Positions 25,539 to 33,992 of a stretch of DNA of 64,000 nucleotides are shown here, piece by piece (position 1 is the first letter of the stretch; the number at the start of each line of letters is the position of its first letter). A model generated the notes under the pieces. The model made no database searches. It saw only the letters and a list, made by a program, of their open reading frames with translations, and had not been told where the DNA came from. The stretch lies in contig JANQPF010000008.1 in NCBI GenBank assembly GCA_028285415.1, forward strand, positions 1 to 64,000. Direction: 5' to 3'. The position numbers were made by a program, and so were the translations under genes. The stretch is from Pseudomonadales bacterium. Lineage in GTDB: Bacteria > Pseudomonadota > Gammaproteobacteria > Pseudomonadales > Azotimanducaceae.

Positions 25539-26144
25539 TTGGCTGAATACATCGCTGCAAACTGGCTGGAGATGCTGGGCCTGATCTCCGGCCTGTTGTG
25601 CGTCTGGCTGATGATCAAGGAGAACGTCCTGACGTTCCCCATTGGTCTGGTCTACGCCGTCATCACGGTTGTCGTCGTTGGCCGCGCCAGTCTCTATGCT
25701 GACGTCATCCTGAACCTCTACTACGTCGTCATGAACGCCTACGGCTGGTATTTCTGGCTGTACGGCGGCACGCATCGACGCCGTCATGATGCGCAGCACG
25801 AGCTGCAGGTTGGCTGGGTGCCGGTACGTCTGTGGCCGGTCATCGCCGCCGTCGGCATCGGCGGCACGCTCTGCATGGGGTGGTACTTTGCGTCCTACAC
25901 CAACGCCGCGCTGCCATATCCCGACAGCTTCACGACGGTCGCGAGCTTCGTAGCCATGTGGATGTCCGCACGCAAATACCTGGAAAGCTGGATACTGTGG
26001 TTTGTCATCGACGTCGTGCAGGTATGGCTGTACCTCGTCAAAGGCATCGAATTCTACGCCATCCTCTACCTCGTCTATCTCGGCATGGCCGTTGCCGGTT
26101 GGCTGGCCTGGCGCCGGCACCTGGTCACGAGCCCCGCAACGTAG
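25539..26144 (+). CDS. pnuC: Nicotinamide riboside transporter PnuC
   Basis: 201 residues from TTG at 25539. Seven or so membrane segments (EMLGLISGLLCVWLMIKENVLTFPIG, YADVILNLYYVVMNAYGWYFW, SWILWFVIDVVQVWLYLVKG). The WPIG/FPIG-type turn, N-x2-YV-x3-YGWY and W-x3-N/D-x3-V are PnuC features, including the aromatic and Asn residues that line the riboside site. It takes up nicotinamide riboside by facilitated diffusion, trapped by phosphorylation. The gene directly downstream encodes a NadR-type riboside kinase, which makes the substrate call firm. Confidence 0.92.
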   Translation: MAEYIAANWLEMLGLISGLLCVWLMIKENVLTFPIGLVYAVITVVVVGRASLYADVILNLYYVVMNAYGWYFWLYGGTHRRRHDAQHELQVGWVPVRLWPVIAAVGIGGTLCMGWYFASYTNAALPYPDSFTTVASFVAMWMSARKYLESWILWFVIDVVQVWLYLVKGIEFYAILYLVYLGMAVAGWLAWRRHLVTSPAT

Positions 26145-26151
26145 CGCCGGC

Positions 26152-26655
26152 ATGCTGTTCGTCCTGACAGGACCGGAGAGCAGCGGGAAAAGTACGCTGA
26201 CAGAAACGCTCGCAGCGCACTTTGCGACGCGGTGGATCACTGAGGCAGCACGGGACATGCTGACCGACGCGGTCTATCAGGCCCACAATCTCCTGCAGAT
26301 TGCCGAGGCACAGCGCCGCGCAGAGCGGGCGCACGATGACGCGCTCGCGTTCGCCGATACGGACCTGCAAACGATCTACATCTGGTGGCAAGAGCGTTTC
26401 GGGCCGGCGCCGTCGTCTCTCGTCGAAGCCTATGCCCGGCAGTCCCCCCGGTTTTATCTGCTCTGCCAGCCCGACCTGCCGTGGCAGCCTGATCCTCTGC
26501 GCCAGAATCCACATGACCGGGAACGATTGTTTGCACTCTACGAGCGCGACCTGTGCGCCCGAGGATTGCCGTACGAGATTGTCAGCGGCGCGGGTAACGC
26601 GCGCGCCGAACGGGCCATTGCCACGGTCAAGCGCGTGCTTGCAGCTCCGCCTTAG
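26152..26655 (+). CDS. NadR-type ribosylnicotinamide kinase domain protein
   Basis: 167 residues. P-loop GPESSGKST at 7-15, ITEAARD, DTDLQTIYIWWQERFG, then a lid region RQNPHDRERLFALYERDL, matching the C-terminal kinase domain of NadR. The repressor and adenylyltransferase domains of the Escherichia coli protein are absent, so it should only make NMN from imported nicotinamide riboside. It starts 8 bases after pnuC. The last 29 bases overlap the convergent small-molecule kinase gene. Confidence 0.87.
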   Translation: MLFVLTGPESSGKSTLTETLAAHFATRWITEAARDMLTDAVYQAHNLLQIAEAQRRAERAHDDALAFADTDLQTIYIWWQERFGPAPSSLVEAYARQSPRFYLLCQPDLPWQPDPLRQNPHDRERLFALYERDLCARGLPYEIVSGAGNARAERAIATVKRVLAAPP

Positions 26656-27430
26656 CACGCTCTGCCTGCTCGCGGACCTCCTGACGGACGTTACCGTGAC
26701 GCATTTGATACTCCGCCCAGCCGAGCTCGCGCAGCCAGAAATTCCGCAACACGCCTTCCAACCGTGATGCAGTCGCGCGTGGCGAAGAGGCGAGAAACGC
26801 GGCGGCCATTGGCAGAAGTTCTTCCGCAGGCAGCGCGAGACCCTGGTGGAGCGTGACCAGATCGAAGAGTGGATCGTTGCGACCCGCAAACTCCCAGTCG
26901 AGCGTGATCCAGCCATCGGGCGTCACGATCACGTTCCATGGGTTGAGGTCGTTGTGACAGGTGACGGTCTCCGGCCCCAAAGGTGTCGGCACGAAAGGTG
27001 GCGGCCCCTGCCAGAACTCCCGGGCGAGGGCAGCAACGTCATAGACAGCCTCGGCAACCGGCAGGCGCCGATGCAGCCGGGCCAGGTAATCAAGGAGGTC
27101 AGCCACGTCGAGGCCCGGCCACGCGTCAATCAAAAGTTCCCCTTCGATCCAGGGGACAATCATGTGCCCGGTTCGGGTGTCGAGAACGAGCGGCTTGACG
27201 CTGAGCCCATCGGACAGGCGCTGATACCAGCCATGTTCGCGCTTCCGGTCGACGTACGGCTGCTCGCGCTCCGGCATCCGCAGCACGTAGCGCGCTTCAC
27301 CGTGACGAAACGTATAGTTGGCGTTGCTGTAGCCCCCTTCCAGGTAGTGGATGTCGACAATCTCACCCCAATCGGGCTGCAGCAGCGCTACGGCATGACG
27401 GACCGCTTGTTCAGTCGCGGCGCTCAGCAT
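26627..27430 (-). CDS. Aminoglycoside phosphotransferase-fold (choline/thiamine kinase-like) protein
   Basis: 267 residues. GGYSNANYTF (nucleotide loop), YVLRMPE with the ATP-binding Arg/Lys position, the catalytic loop HNDLNPWNVIV (Brenner motif) and DWEFAGRNDPLFDLV (metal-binding Asp). This is the APH/choline kinase family, which phosphorylates small alcohols such as choline, ethanolamine, thiamine or sugars. Nothing visible fixes the substrate. It overlaps the NadR-like gene end by 29 bases, and the sirtuin gene lies 6 bases upstream on the same strand, so sirtuin and kinase are probably cotranscribed. Confidence 0.82.
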   Translation of the reverse strand: MLSAATEQAVRHAVALLQPDWGEIVDIHYLEGGYSNANYTFRHGEARYVLRMPEREQPYVDRKREHGWYQRLSDGLSVKPLVLDTRTGHMIVPWIEGELLIDAWPGLDVADLLDYLARLHRRLPVAEAVYDVAALAREFWQGPPPFVPTPLGPETVTCHNDLNPWNVIVTPDGWITLDWEFAGRNDPLFDLVTLHQGLALPAEELLPMAAAFLASSPRATASRLEGVLRNFWLRELGWAEYQMRHGNVRQEVREQAERAKAELQARA

Positions 27431-27436
27431 CAGAAA

Positions 27437-28192
27437 TCAGTTGAGGCCAACCACCAACGCCATCGTCGGACCGATCTGCTCGCGCACGACAACGTCCGCC
27501 ACGGGATCCAGCGGCGTCTCTTCACGATTGACGATGGCAAGGCCGGCGCCCAGGCGCTTGGCATACTCTGGAAATCCGGCGGCAGGATAAACGCTCAGGG
27601 AAGAGCCGAGCACAATGCACATGTCGCAGGATTCGATTTCAGCCTGAGCCCTGCGCATCTCGTCTTCCGGCATGGACTGACCAAACGATATGGTTGCCGT
27701 TTTGATGATGCCGCCACAGCGGGGGCAAGGCTCTACGCGAGAGAGTTTTGCAAACTGTTGCTCGAGCTCAGCGAGCTCGTAGCGCGTGTGACAGGAAAGG
27801 CAGCTGGCGTAGGAAGCGTTACCATGCAGCTCGATGACGCGCTCGTCCGGCACCCCTGAATTCTGGTGCAGGTTGTCGACGTTCTGCGTGATGATTGCGC
27901 TGCATTTACCGGTTTCAACGAGCCGCGCCAGGGCAAAATGCCCCTGGTTCGGCTGCGCGTTTTCCATGGTGCGATCGCTGGAAAACTTCCGCTCCCATGA
28001 CTCGCGGCGCGCTTCCTCAGAGGCGATGAAGTCCTGAAATTGAATGGGCTTGATTTTGTTCCATAGTCCCGTGCCCGGGCTGCGGAAGTCCGGGATACCC
28101 GATTCCGTGCTGATGCCCGCGCCCGTAAAGCAGACGATACGCTGCGCATTGTCGATCATACGCCCCAGCGCCTGCACGTCCTCTTCGCTCAT
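27437..28192 (-). CDS. Sir2-family NAD-dependent protein deacylase
   Basis: 251 residues from ATG at 28192, with GGGAGAG six bases upstream. Motifs: GAGISTESGIPDFRS, ITQNVDNLHQ, ELHGN with the catalytic His, a Zn site made by CLSC and CPRC, SFGQSMPEDEM and GSSLSVYPA. It removes acyl groups from lysine using NAD, giving nicotinamide. Neighbouring NAD salvage genes on the other strand (pnuC and NadR-type kinase) would refill the NAD it uses. The deacetylase or desuccinylase preference (Tyr-x2-Arg signature) is not obvious: the corresponding segment reads ARRESWERKF. Confidence 0.92.
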   Translation of the reverse strand: MSEEDVQALGRMIDNAQRIVCFTGAGISTESGIPDFRSPGTGLWNKIKPIQFQDFIASEEARRESWERKFSSDRTMENAQPNQGHFALARLVETGKCSAIITQNVDNLHQNSGVPDERVIELHGNASYASCLSCHTRYELAELEQQFAKLSRVEPCPRCGGIIKTATISFGQSMPEDEMRRAQAEIESCDMCIVLGSSLSVYPAAGFPEYAKRLGAGLAIVNREETPLDPVADVVVREQIGPTMALVVGLN

Positions 28193-28254
28193 GTATCGCT
28201 CTCCCTGTAGCCTTGCCATGTTACCATCTGCGCGCAATCAACAGAGGATGCGCC

Positions 28255-28854
28255 TTGCCCACGCTGGAATTTTTTTTCGACTGCTCAAGCCCCTGGACGT
28301 ACCTTGCATTCGAAGGCGTGCAGCCGCTTGTCGAAGCGCCAGACGTGGAGGTTGTCTGGCGTCCATTCCTCGTCGGTGGGGTATTCAACACCGTCAACCC
28401 GAGCGTCTATGCAAACCGCGAGAATCCCGTTCCGGTGAAGCAGGCGTACTACGCCAAGGATCTCAAAGACTGGGCTCGCTACCTCGGGCTCGAAATCGGT
28501 ATGCCGCCCGTATTCCCCGTGAATAGCGTCAAAGTCATGCGCGGGGCGTTCGTCGCGATCGAGGCGGACGTGCTGGTGCCCTACGCACGAGCGGCTTTCC
28601 GTCGGTACTGGAGTGAGCTCAGAGACATCTCCGAGCGCGACGAGGTCGGCGCTATTGCTGTCGAAGCAGGACTCGATCTCGAAGATTTCTGGCAGAAAAT
28701 CGAGAGCGATCCCTACAAATCCCGTCTGCGCGGGAATACGTCGGAGCTGATGGAGCGGGGCGGCTTTGGTTCTCCCACAATGTATCTCGATGGCGACGAC
28801 ATGTATTTCGGCAACGACCGGCTGCCGCTGGTTTTTCACAAGCTTGGTCTCTGA
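28255..28854 (+). CDS. DsbA-fold 2-hydroxychromene-2-carboxylate isomerase-like protein
   Basis: 199 residues. TTG at 28255 is chosen because AGAGG lies 7 bases upstream and translation then opens PTLEFFFDCSSPWTYLAFEG, the normal N-terminus. FDCSSPWTYL with Ser-Pro in place of the CxxC, the helical insertion, and GGFGSPTMYLDGDDMYFGNDRL near the end are typical of the HCCA isomerase/kappa-class glutathione transferase family. It probably binds glutathione and isomerises an aromatic breakdown intermediate or handles a related electrophile. No aromatic pathway genes are adjacent. The next gene starts 3 bases after the stop. Confidence 0.85.
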   Translation: MPTLEFFFDCSSPWTYLAFEGVQPLVEAPDVEVVWRPFLVGGVFNTVNPSVYANRENPVPVKQAYYAKDLKDWARYLGLEIGMPPVFPVNSVKVMRGAFVAIEADVLVPYARAAFRRYWSELRDISERDEVGAIAVEAGLDLEDFWQKIESDPYKSRLRGNTSELMERGGFGSPTMYLDGDDMYFGNDRLPLVFHKLGL

Positions 28855-28857
28855 AGC

Positions 28858-29880
28858 ATGCTGCTTAGACTGATCAGATGGATTCTGATCATAGCGGCGC
28901 TTTGCGGGCTCGGATTTTTCCTGCTGTTTGTCGGTTATGGTCTGAGCCGCGGCTACGATGTCGGTGCCGGTCTGTATCATCTATTCGAGCTGGCGCCTTC
29001 ACCGGTATCCAGTAACCCGACCCTGACAAACGTTTTCCAGCAGGAAGTGGTCTGGCTGGCTGACATAGCGAATCGCGATCTCGACGAATCCAGCGGTCTC
29101 ACAGCCAGTCATCGTTTCGACGGGATCCTTTATTCCATCAACGACAGCGGCAGCGAACCAGTGCTCTACGCGATGGATCTCAACGGTCGGCATCGCGGCA
29201 CCTGGCAGATTGACGTCGACGAGGCGGTCGACTGGGAAGCCATGGACGCGGTCATCCTGAACGATGAGCCTCATCTCTTGATTGCCGATACTGGAGACAA
29301 TCTACGTTGGCGCGACGCTGTCACCCTGTTGCTTGTACCCGAACCGCACTATCTGGACACGGAGTCCGGAAGCCTGGCTGTAGCAGGTCTCGTCAAGGTG
29401 ACTTATCCGACTCAGGCGTACGACGTCGAGGCGGTTGCCATCGACGCCACGGAAGGCTGGATTTACCTTCTGAGTAAACGCACGTTCCCACACTATCTCT
29501 TCCGAATCCCTCTAGCAGCCGATGGCAACGTGGTCGCGGAGTTGGTCACCACAATCGACTCGTTACCACAGCCGGATGAGATGGACTATTTGGCATTCGA
29601 AGAAGAAGCCAAATACCGACATTTGCCGACGGGCATGGACATCGCTCCGGGCGGCAGACTGGTAGTAACTACGCTGAAACACGCGTATCTGTTCGATACG
29701 AGACGTCTTGACGCATCGCCCCTGCGCATCAGGCTACCCACGGTAGGACAACGCGAGGCAATTACTTTCGCGGCTGACAGCAACGATACCTTGTACTTCA
29801 GTAGAGAACGCTACGAGGGAAAAGGCGACGCAGACCTCTACCAGCTGAAGTTGAAGCAGATTTACCCGAGTGAACCCTAA
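28858..29880 (+). CDS. Membrane-anchored beta-propeller-like protein of unknown function
   Basis: 340 residues. One N-terminal membrane segment (LIRWILIIAALCGLGFFLLFVGYGL, about 5-29) and an outside domain with repeated beta units (DLDESSGLTAS, FDGILYSINDSGSEPVLYAMDLNG, DVEAVAIDATEGWIYLLSKR, GMDIAPGGRLVVTTLKHAYLFD). DxSGL and NDSG-x4-LY occur in SdiA-regulated / phytase-like esterase propellers, so a six- or seven-blade propeller is likely. No active site is assigned. Base composition is more AT-rich than the genes before it, like the following rmlB and CPT-like genes. Confidence 0.6.
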   Translation: MLLRLIRWILIIAALCGLGFFLLFVGYGLSRGYDVGAGLYHLFELAPSPVSSNPTLTNVFQQEVVWLADIANRDLDESSGLTASHRFDGILYSINDSGSEPVLYAMDLNGRHRGTWQIDVDEAVDWEAMDAVILNDEPHLLIADTGDNLRWRDAVTLLLVPEPHYLDTESGSLAVAGLVKVTYPTQAYDVEAVAIDATEGWIYLLSKRTFPHYLFRIPLAADGNVVAELVTTIDSLPQPDEMDYLAFEEEAKYRHLPTGMDIAPGGRLVVTTLKHAYLFDTRRLDASPLRIRLPTVGQREAITFAADSNDTLYFSRERYEGKGDADLYQLKLKQIYPSEP

Positions 29881-29883
29881 ACA

Positions 29884-30942
29884 TTAAGGCGATACCGCAC
29901 CAAACCGCCTCAGCCGGTAATCACCACTCAATATCTCCTGCCACCAAACCTTGTTCTCCAAATACCAATCGACAGTGCTTGTCAGCCCGGTGCTAAGACT
30001 CTCCAGCGGTCGCCAACCAAGCTCGGACTGAAGCTTGATACTGTCGACGCAGTACCGCCTGTCGTGCCCCGGGCGATCTGGTACAAACGAGATCATTTCC
30101 TTATGCGAAGAGCCGTCGACCCCGTCATGTCGATCGAGAATGTCGCAGAGCATTTCTAAGACCACGAGATTCGGCACCGCCTTTCCCGTTCCGACTACGT
30201 AACGTTCACCTGCGCGACCGTTGCGCACAATCGCCAACAAACCGGCTGCCAGGTCGCCTACATGATTCCAGTCACGCGCATTCAGACCATCGCCATACAA
30301 GGGCAACGGTGACCTCTGCAGCGCGTTCAAGATAATGTGTGGAATGAACTTCTCCGGAAACTGGTATGGCCCATACGCGTTGGAACAGTTCACAACAACC
30401 GTCGGCAAACCATAGGTTTTCCACCACGCTTGAACGAGATGGTCCGCAGCGGCCTTGGTCGCGGAGTAGGGCGAGCTGGGCGCATAGTTAGAGGTTTCGC
30501 AGAATTTCCCGTCGCTATCGCCGAGATCCCCAAAAACTTCGTCTGTTGAGACGTGCACAAATCTAAAGGCAGATTGTCTGTCGGGCTCAAGATCCTGCCA
30601 GTATTTTCGAGCCGCGCTGAGCAGGCAAAATGTACCGTCAACGTTTGTGCTTACGAATCGGTCTGCGGCGTCAATGGAACGATCAACATGAGTCTCTGCT
30701 GCGAGATGCAGCACAGCGTCGGGTTGGTGGCTTCCGAACGCCTGGTCCATGAGGGCCCGATCATTAACATCACCGCGCAGGAACGTGTAGCCGGGATAAT
30801 CTACAACGTCCGCCAGCGACCTCAAATTACCAGCGTAGGTCAGCTTGTCGTAGTTGACCACTTCGCATCCCAACTGGCGCAAAGCCATCCTCACAACCGC
30901 GGAGCCAATGAAACCGGCGCCGCCGGTCACTAGTAGTTTCAC
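29884..30942 (-). CDS. rmlB: dTDP-glucose 4,6-dehydratase
   Basis: 352 residues from GTG at 30942 with GAGGTG upstream. NAD site TGGAGFIGS (6-14), HLAAETHVDRSI, the catalytic segment STDEVFGDLG with Asp-Glu, YSATKAAAD with Tyr-x3-Lys, and NCSNAYGPYQFPEKFIP. It makes dTDP-4-keto-6-deoxyglucose from dTDP-glucose, the common precursor of rhamnose and other deoxysugars. RmlA, RmlC and RmlD are not in the window, which is unusual. It may supply the polysaccharide made by the locus at 46-64 kb. Confidence 0.93.
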   Translation of the reverse strand: MKLLVTGGAGFIGSAVVRMALRQLGCEVVNYDKLTYAGNLRSLADVVDYPGYTFLRGDVNDRALMDQAFGSHQPDAVLHLAAETHVDRSIDAADRFVSTNVDGTFCLLSAARKYWQDLEPDRQSAFRFVHVSTDEVFGDLGDSDGKFCETSNYAPSSPYSATKAAADHLVQAWWKTYGLPTVVVNCSNAYGPYQFPEKFIPHIILNALQRSPLPLYGDGLNARDWNHVGDLAAGLLAIVRNGRAGERYVVGTGKAVPNLVVLEMLCDILDRHDGVDGSSHKEMISFVPDRPGHDRRYCVDSIKLQSELGWRPLESLSTGLTSTVDWYLENKVWWQEILSGDYRLRRFGAVSP

Positions 30943-31016
30943 GAAATCACCTCAAGCCCTGCGGTGAGCATCAGACACCCTCCATTCACCGTTGGACCGT
31001 ACATGTTCTAGCGCAC

Positions 31017-31637
31017 TTAGAATGCCTTACCTAGTCCAAATTCGCTAAAGGCGCGGGGCGGGCTTTCGAGGCACTGAACGATGGCCATTGCACAGTCGCG
31101 CGGCGAGGAAGCGGTAGTGTCCACTTCCAAATCGTAAGCCGCACCGTGCGCATGGACTGTTTCAAAGTGGGATGCAGCGGTGCCGGGAAATCGCCCAACA
31201 CGCTGCGCTTCTCGTTGGCTGATAACATCGAGTTCACACTTAACACCGATGAACCATGTCCGCTGCGGATTGAGCACGCGAGCATAGTCTTCCAAATACT
31301 CGCGCTTGAACAGAAGATCATCGAGAATCACATTGACGCCAAGATCAGCAAACGCTGCCACAGCCCGGCGCATACCCTTTAGAACAAGTTCACCATGCTC
31401 TCCGAAGCGGATTTCTGTGACACGCTCACCTTCACGCTCAACAGGCACTACATTGAGGCCGCTGGCACCAGGCGTATCTGGAGGTGCGTTCAACCCTCTC
31501 AGTCTGCTTGGCAGCCCGTCACGAAATTGATCGAGCGCAACGTGCTGATAAGGCTCCGGAAGCAACTGCTGCAGCTTTAAAGCCAGCGTCGTTTTCCCGG
31601 CGCTGGAACACCCATTCAAAAATATGACGTTCGCCAT
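31017..31637 (-). CDS. Chloramphenicol phosphotransferase-like P-loop kinase
   Basis: 206 residues. P-loop NGCSSAGKTTLA at 8-19, VALDQFRDGLP, GVNVILDDLLF with the conserved acidic pair, and REAQRVGRFPGTAASHFETVHAHGAAYDLEVDT. The layout matches the CPT family, whose founder phosphorylates chloramphenicol in its producer. Other members probably phosphorylate unrelated hydroxyl compounds, so resistance should not be assumed. It sits alone between rmlB and the phosphopantetheinyl transferase. The start at 31637 has no clear ribosome site. Confidence 0.8.
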   Translation of the reverse strand: MANVIFLNGCSSAGKTTLALKLQQLLPEPYQHVALDQFRDGLPSRLRGLNAPPDTPGASGLNVVPVEREGERVTEIRFGEHGELVLKGMRRAVAAFADLGVNVILDDLLFKREYLEDYARVLNPQRTWFIGVKCELDVISQREAQRVGRFPGTAASHFETVHAHGAAYDLEVDTTASSPRDCAMAIVQCLESPPRAFSEFGLGKAF

Positions 31638-31720
31638 TACAAAACCGGATAAAACACGGGGACGGCTACTTTATACTGGGCGTATGGCAGTTCAACCTTC
31701 AGCGCAACGGGCGGAACGAT

Positions 31721-32392
31721 ATGCGCTGGCATAGCGAAGAGGCCACGTTGTCGATACTGCAGGACACCATCGATGAGGATGCTGCGGTGGCGATGAGCAC
31801 CGTGGGCGACTACCGCGGGCACCTGTTGCCCGGCGAATCGGAAACCATGGGGCGCATGGCCGAGGTGCGCCAACTCGGATTTTCCAGCGGTCGTCATTGC
31901 GCGCATCTTGCGCAGGGCTTGCTTGGCCTGACACCAGAGAGCGTGCTCAGAGAAGAGCGGGTTCCCGTATGGCCGGCAGGCAGCGTCGGCGCCATTACCC
32001 ACAGCGACGATATTGCCGCCGCTGTCGCCTCGACGACGCATCAGGGTGTCGGTATCGATGTCGAGGCGACGGGCAGGGTGGATGAGAGTATGTACAGAAT
32101 TCTCTTTACCGCCGAAGAACAGGCGGAGTTAACGCGGCTCGCGCAGGCAGTCGACGAGCCGGACACGCTGATGTTTTCTGCCAAGGAAGCCGTGTACAAA
32201 GCAATTTATCCAACCGGCAGGAAGTACATCGGCTTTCGCGAAGTTGAGGTTCATCTGAATCCCGACCGGCGGATCTTCACGATGAGCTATCTGGGTGAGC
32301 ACGCACCAAACCAGGCGATGACCCGCGGCATCGGTTACTGGACCACCGGCGTCGGCCACGTCCTCACGCTCTTCTTCATTCCGCGGGTGTGA
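31721..32392 (+). CDS. 4'-phosphopantetheinyl transferase (EntD/Sfp type)
   Basis: 223 residues. FSSGRHCAHLA, GAITHSDDIAAAVAS (CoA-binding His), GIDVEATGRVDE (Mg-binding Asp-x-Glu) and FSAKEAVYKAIYP (W/F-x-x-KEA motif) are the four signatures of EntD-like transferases. It moves phosphopantetheine from CoA to the serine of carrier domains. It is the only such gene here, and two proteins with carrier domains (39671-42982 and 59607-62168) need it. The last 17 bases overlap the convergent threonine aldolase gene. Confidence 0.92.
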   Translation: MRWHSEEATLSILQDTIDEDAAVAMSTVGDYRGHLLPGESETMGRMAEVRQLGFSSGRHCAHLAQGLLGLTPESVLREERVPVWPAGSVGAITHSDDIAAAVASTTHQGVGIDVEATGRVDESMYRILFTAEEQAELTRLAQAVDEPDTLMFSAKEAVYKAIYPTGRKYIGFREVEVHLNPDRRIFTMSYLGEHAPNQAMTRGIGYWTTGVGHVLTLFFIPRV

Positions 32393-33374
32393 ACGACTCT
32401 ATCATTGTAATCAGAAGGTCCACGTCGCTATCGTCGATGTCCAGGTGAAACACCCAGCGCGGACGCCTGACGGTGACACCGTGCTGCTGGAGATGGTCGC
32501 GCAGGCGTGCGTACGCGGTCTCAGGCAGGTGGACATGCACCATGTTGGTGTCGTGCGCGACCGCATCATCTCCGAACTTGTCAGCAACCGCCGCCGCCAC
32601 GGCCGCGGCGTGGCGATGATCGTCCGCCAGCCGTTCGACGTGATGTTCGAGCGCATAAAGGCCGGCGGCTGCGATGACACCCGCTTGACGCATCCCTCCG
32701 CCAACCATTTTGCGCCAGCGGCGAGCGCTTGCGATGAACGCTTCCGTGCCAATCAACAGCGACCCGACTGGCGCACCCAGTCCCTTCGACAAACATACGG
32801 AAACGGAGTCGAACGGCTCAGCCAGCGTCTCCGCGGAAACTCCTGTCGCAACGACTGCGTTGAAAAAGCGCGCGCCGTCGAGATGCAGACCGATTCGATG
32901 ACGATTGCACAACGCGCGCGCGTCTGTCAGATAAGACAACGGCAACGCCTTGCCGCCGGTGGTATTTTCCAGGCACAACAATCGCGTTACCGCGAAGTGG
33001 AAATCGTCCGGCTTGATGTTCGCCGTAACCCGATCGAGATCCAAAGTACCGTCTGCTTCGAACTCGAGCGGCTGCGGCTGGATACCGCCCAACGCCGCCG
33101 CGCCACCGCCCTCGAAACGGTAAGTGTGCGCCGCCTGCCCGACGATGTACTCATCCCCGCGTCCGCAGTGTGACAGCAGGGCAAGCAGATTCGACTGCGT
33201 GCCGGAGGGCACATACAACCCGGCCTCCTTGTCGAGCATGGCGGCACCGGCCGTCTCGAGTGCGTTGACCGTAGGATCTTCACCGTAGACATCGTCGCCA
33301 ACGTCGGCACGGGCGATCGCTTCGCGCATGCCAGCCGTGGGGCGGGTCACCGTATCACTACGCAGATCAATCAT
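32376..33374 (-). CDS. ltaE: Low-specificity L-threonine aldolase
   Basis: 332 residues from ATG at 33374 (GGAG eight bases upstream), opening MIDLRSDTVTRPT, the family hallmark. DVGDDVYGEDPTVNALE, SGTQSNLLAL, HTYRFEGGGAAALGG, HLDGARFFNA and SVCLSKGLGAPVGS with the PLP-binding Lys are all present. It splits L-threonine or L-allo-threonine into glycine and acetaldehyde, and also cleaves other beta-hydroxy amino acids. Ends convergently into the phosphopantetheinyl transferase gene. Confidence 0.92.
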   Translation of the reverse strand: MIDLRSDTVTRPTAGMREAIARADVGDDVYGEDPTVNALETAGAAMLDKEAGLYVPSGTQSNLLALLSHCGRGDEYIVGQAAHTYRFEGGGAAALGGIQPQPLEFEADGTLDLDRVTANIKPDDFHFAVTRLLCLENTTGGKALPLSYLTDARALCNRHRIGLHLDGARFFNAVVATGVSAETLAEPFDSVSVCLSKGLGAPVGSLLIGTEAFIASARRWRKMVGGGMRQAGVIAAAGLYALEHHVERLADDHRHAAAVAAAVADKFGDDAVAHDTNMVHVHLPETAYARLRDHLQQHGVTVRRPRWVFHLDIDDSDVDLLITMIESFTPAE

Positions 33375-33407
33375 TGATTCAGCTCCGCTCGAACGTAACT
33401 GCGGCGC

Positions 33408-33434
33408 ATAAAAAAGGCCGGACAACCGGCCTTT
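33408..33434 (-). terminator. Rho-independent terminator of the exbD transcript
   Basis: AAAGGCCGG ACAA CCGGCCTTT with a six-base A run on the plus strand, i.e. a T tract on the minus strand. It lies between exbD and the threonine aldolase gene and ends minus-strand transcription. Confidence 0.85.
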
Positions 33435-33455
33435 CGCGAACGCGGTCGAGTCACG

Positions 33456-33866
33456 TCAATTTGATGCCAGCGACACGTTGTAGACACCCGCCTGACGCGC
33501 CGAGTCCATGACATGGATCATCAGGTCGGTTGTGGAGTCGGGGTGAGGCTGAATGATCACCGGCGCTTCCGGATTCTCCGCATGCAGTCGCTCGATATTC
33601 GCACGAACGCTGCGGCGATCAACGTCACGCTGCGCAATGATGATGCGATCGCGATTGGTGATTCGCACGACAATGCTCTTCTTGTCGGGATCGACGGTCT
33701 TGGGCTTGTCGTCGTCGGGCTGGTTGACGTCGAGGCCAACCTCTTTGACAAACGTGGCCGTGACGATGAAGAAAATCAACATGATGAACACCACGTCGAG
33801 CATGGGTGTCAGATTGATCTGGTTCTCGCCTTCTTCTTCCCGGCCACGGCCGAATGGTCTACGCAT
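33456..33866 (-). CDS. ExbD/TolR-family biopolymer transport protein
   Basis: 136 residues. A short charged cytoplasmic start (RRPFGRGREEEGENQ), then INLTPMLDVVFIMLIFFIVTATF with the proton-path Asp in the single membrane segment, then a periplasmic domain (VVRITNRDRIIIAQ, VIIQPHPDSTTDLMIHVMDSARQAGVYNVSLAS). It normally works with ExbB and TonB to energise outer-membrane receptors. Neither gene is adjacent, so it is an orphan or a second ExbD as in split TonB systems. GTGAGGGGAAG precedes the ATG. Confidence 0.9.
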   Translation of the reverse strand: MRRPFGRGREEEGENQINLTPMLDVVFIMLIFFIVTATFVKEVGLDVNQPDDDKPKTVDPDKKSIVVRITNRDRIIIAQRDVDRRSVRANIERLHAENPEAPVIIQPHPDSTTDLMIHVMDSARQAGVYNVSLASN

Positions 33867-33992
33867 GACTTCCCCTCACAGCGCCGATGCTTTGCGCCCG
33901 GCTTACTTCGAGGGCGTAGTGTATGCGAGGTCCTGGAAAAAAACCAACCTCGCAGCACCGCCGGAAGCCACGTCCGTTTTGCTTCATTTGTT

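Noticed and set aside
26846-27859. 337-codon plus-strand frame
   Set aside because: Opposite the APH-fold kinase and the sirtuin, both with full motif sets.
31017-31637. Antibiotic resistance gene
   Set aside because: CPT-family resemblance does not show chloramphenicol as substrate; context is not a resistance locus.
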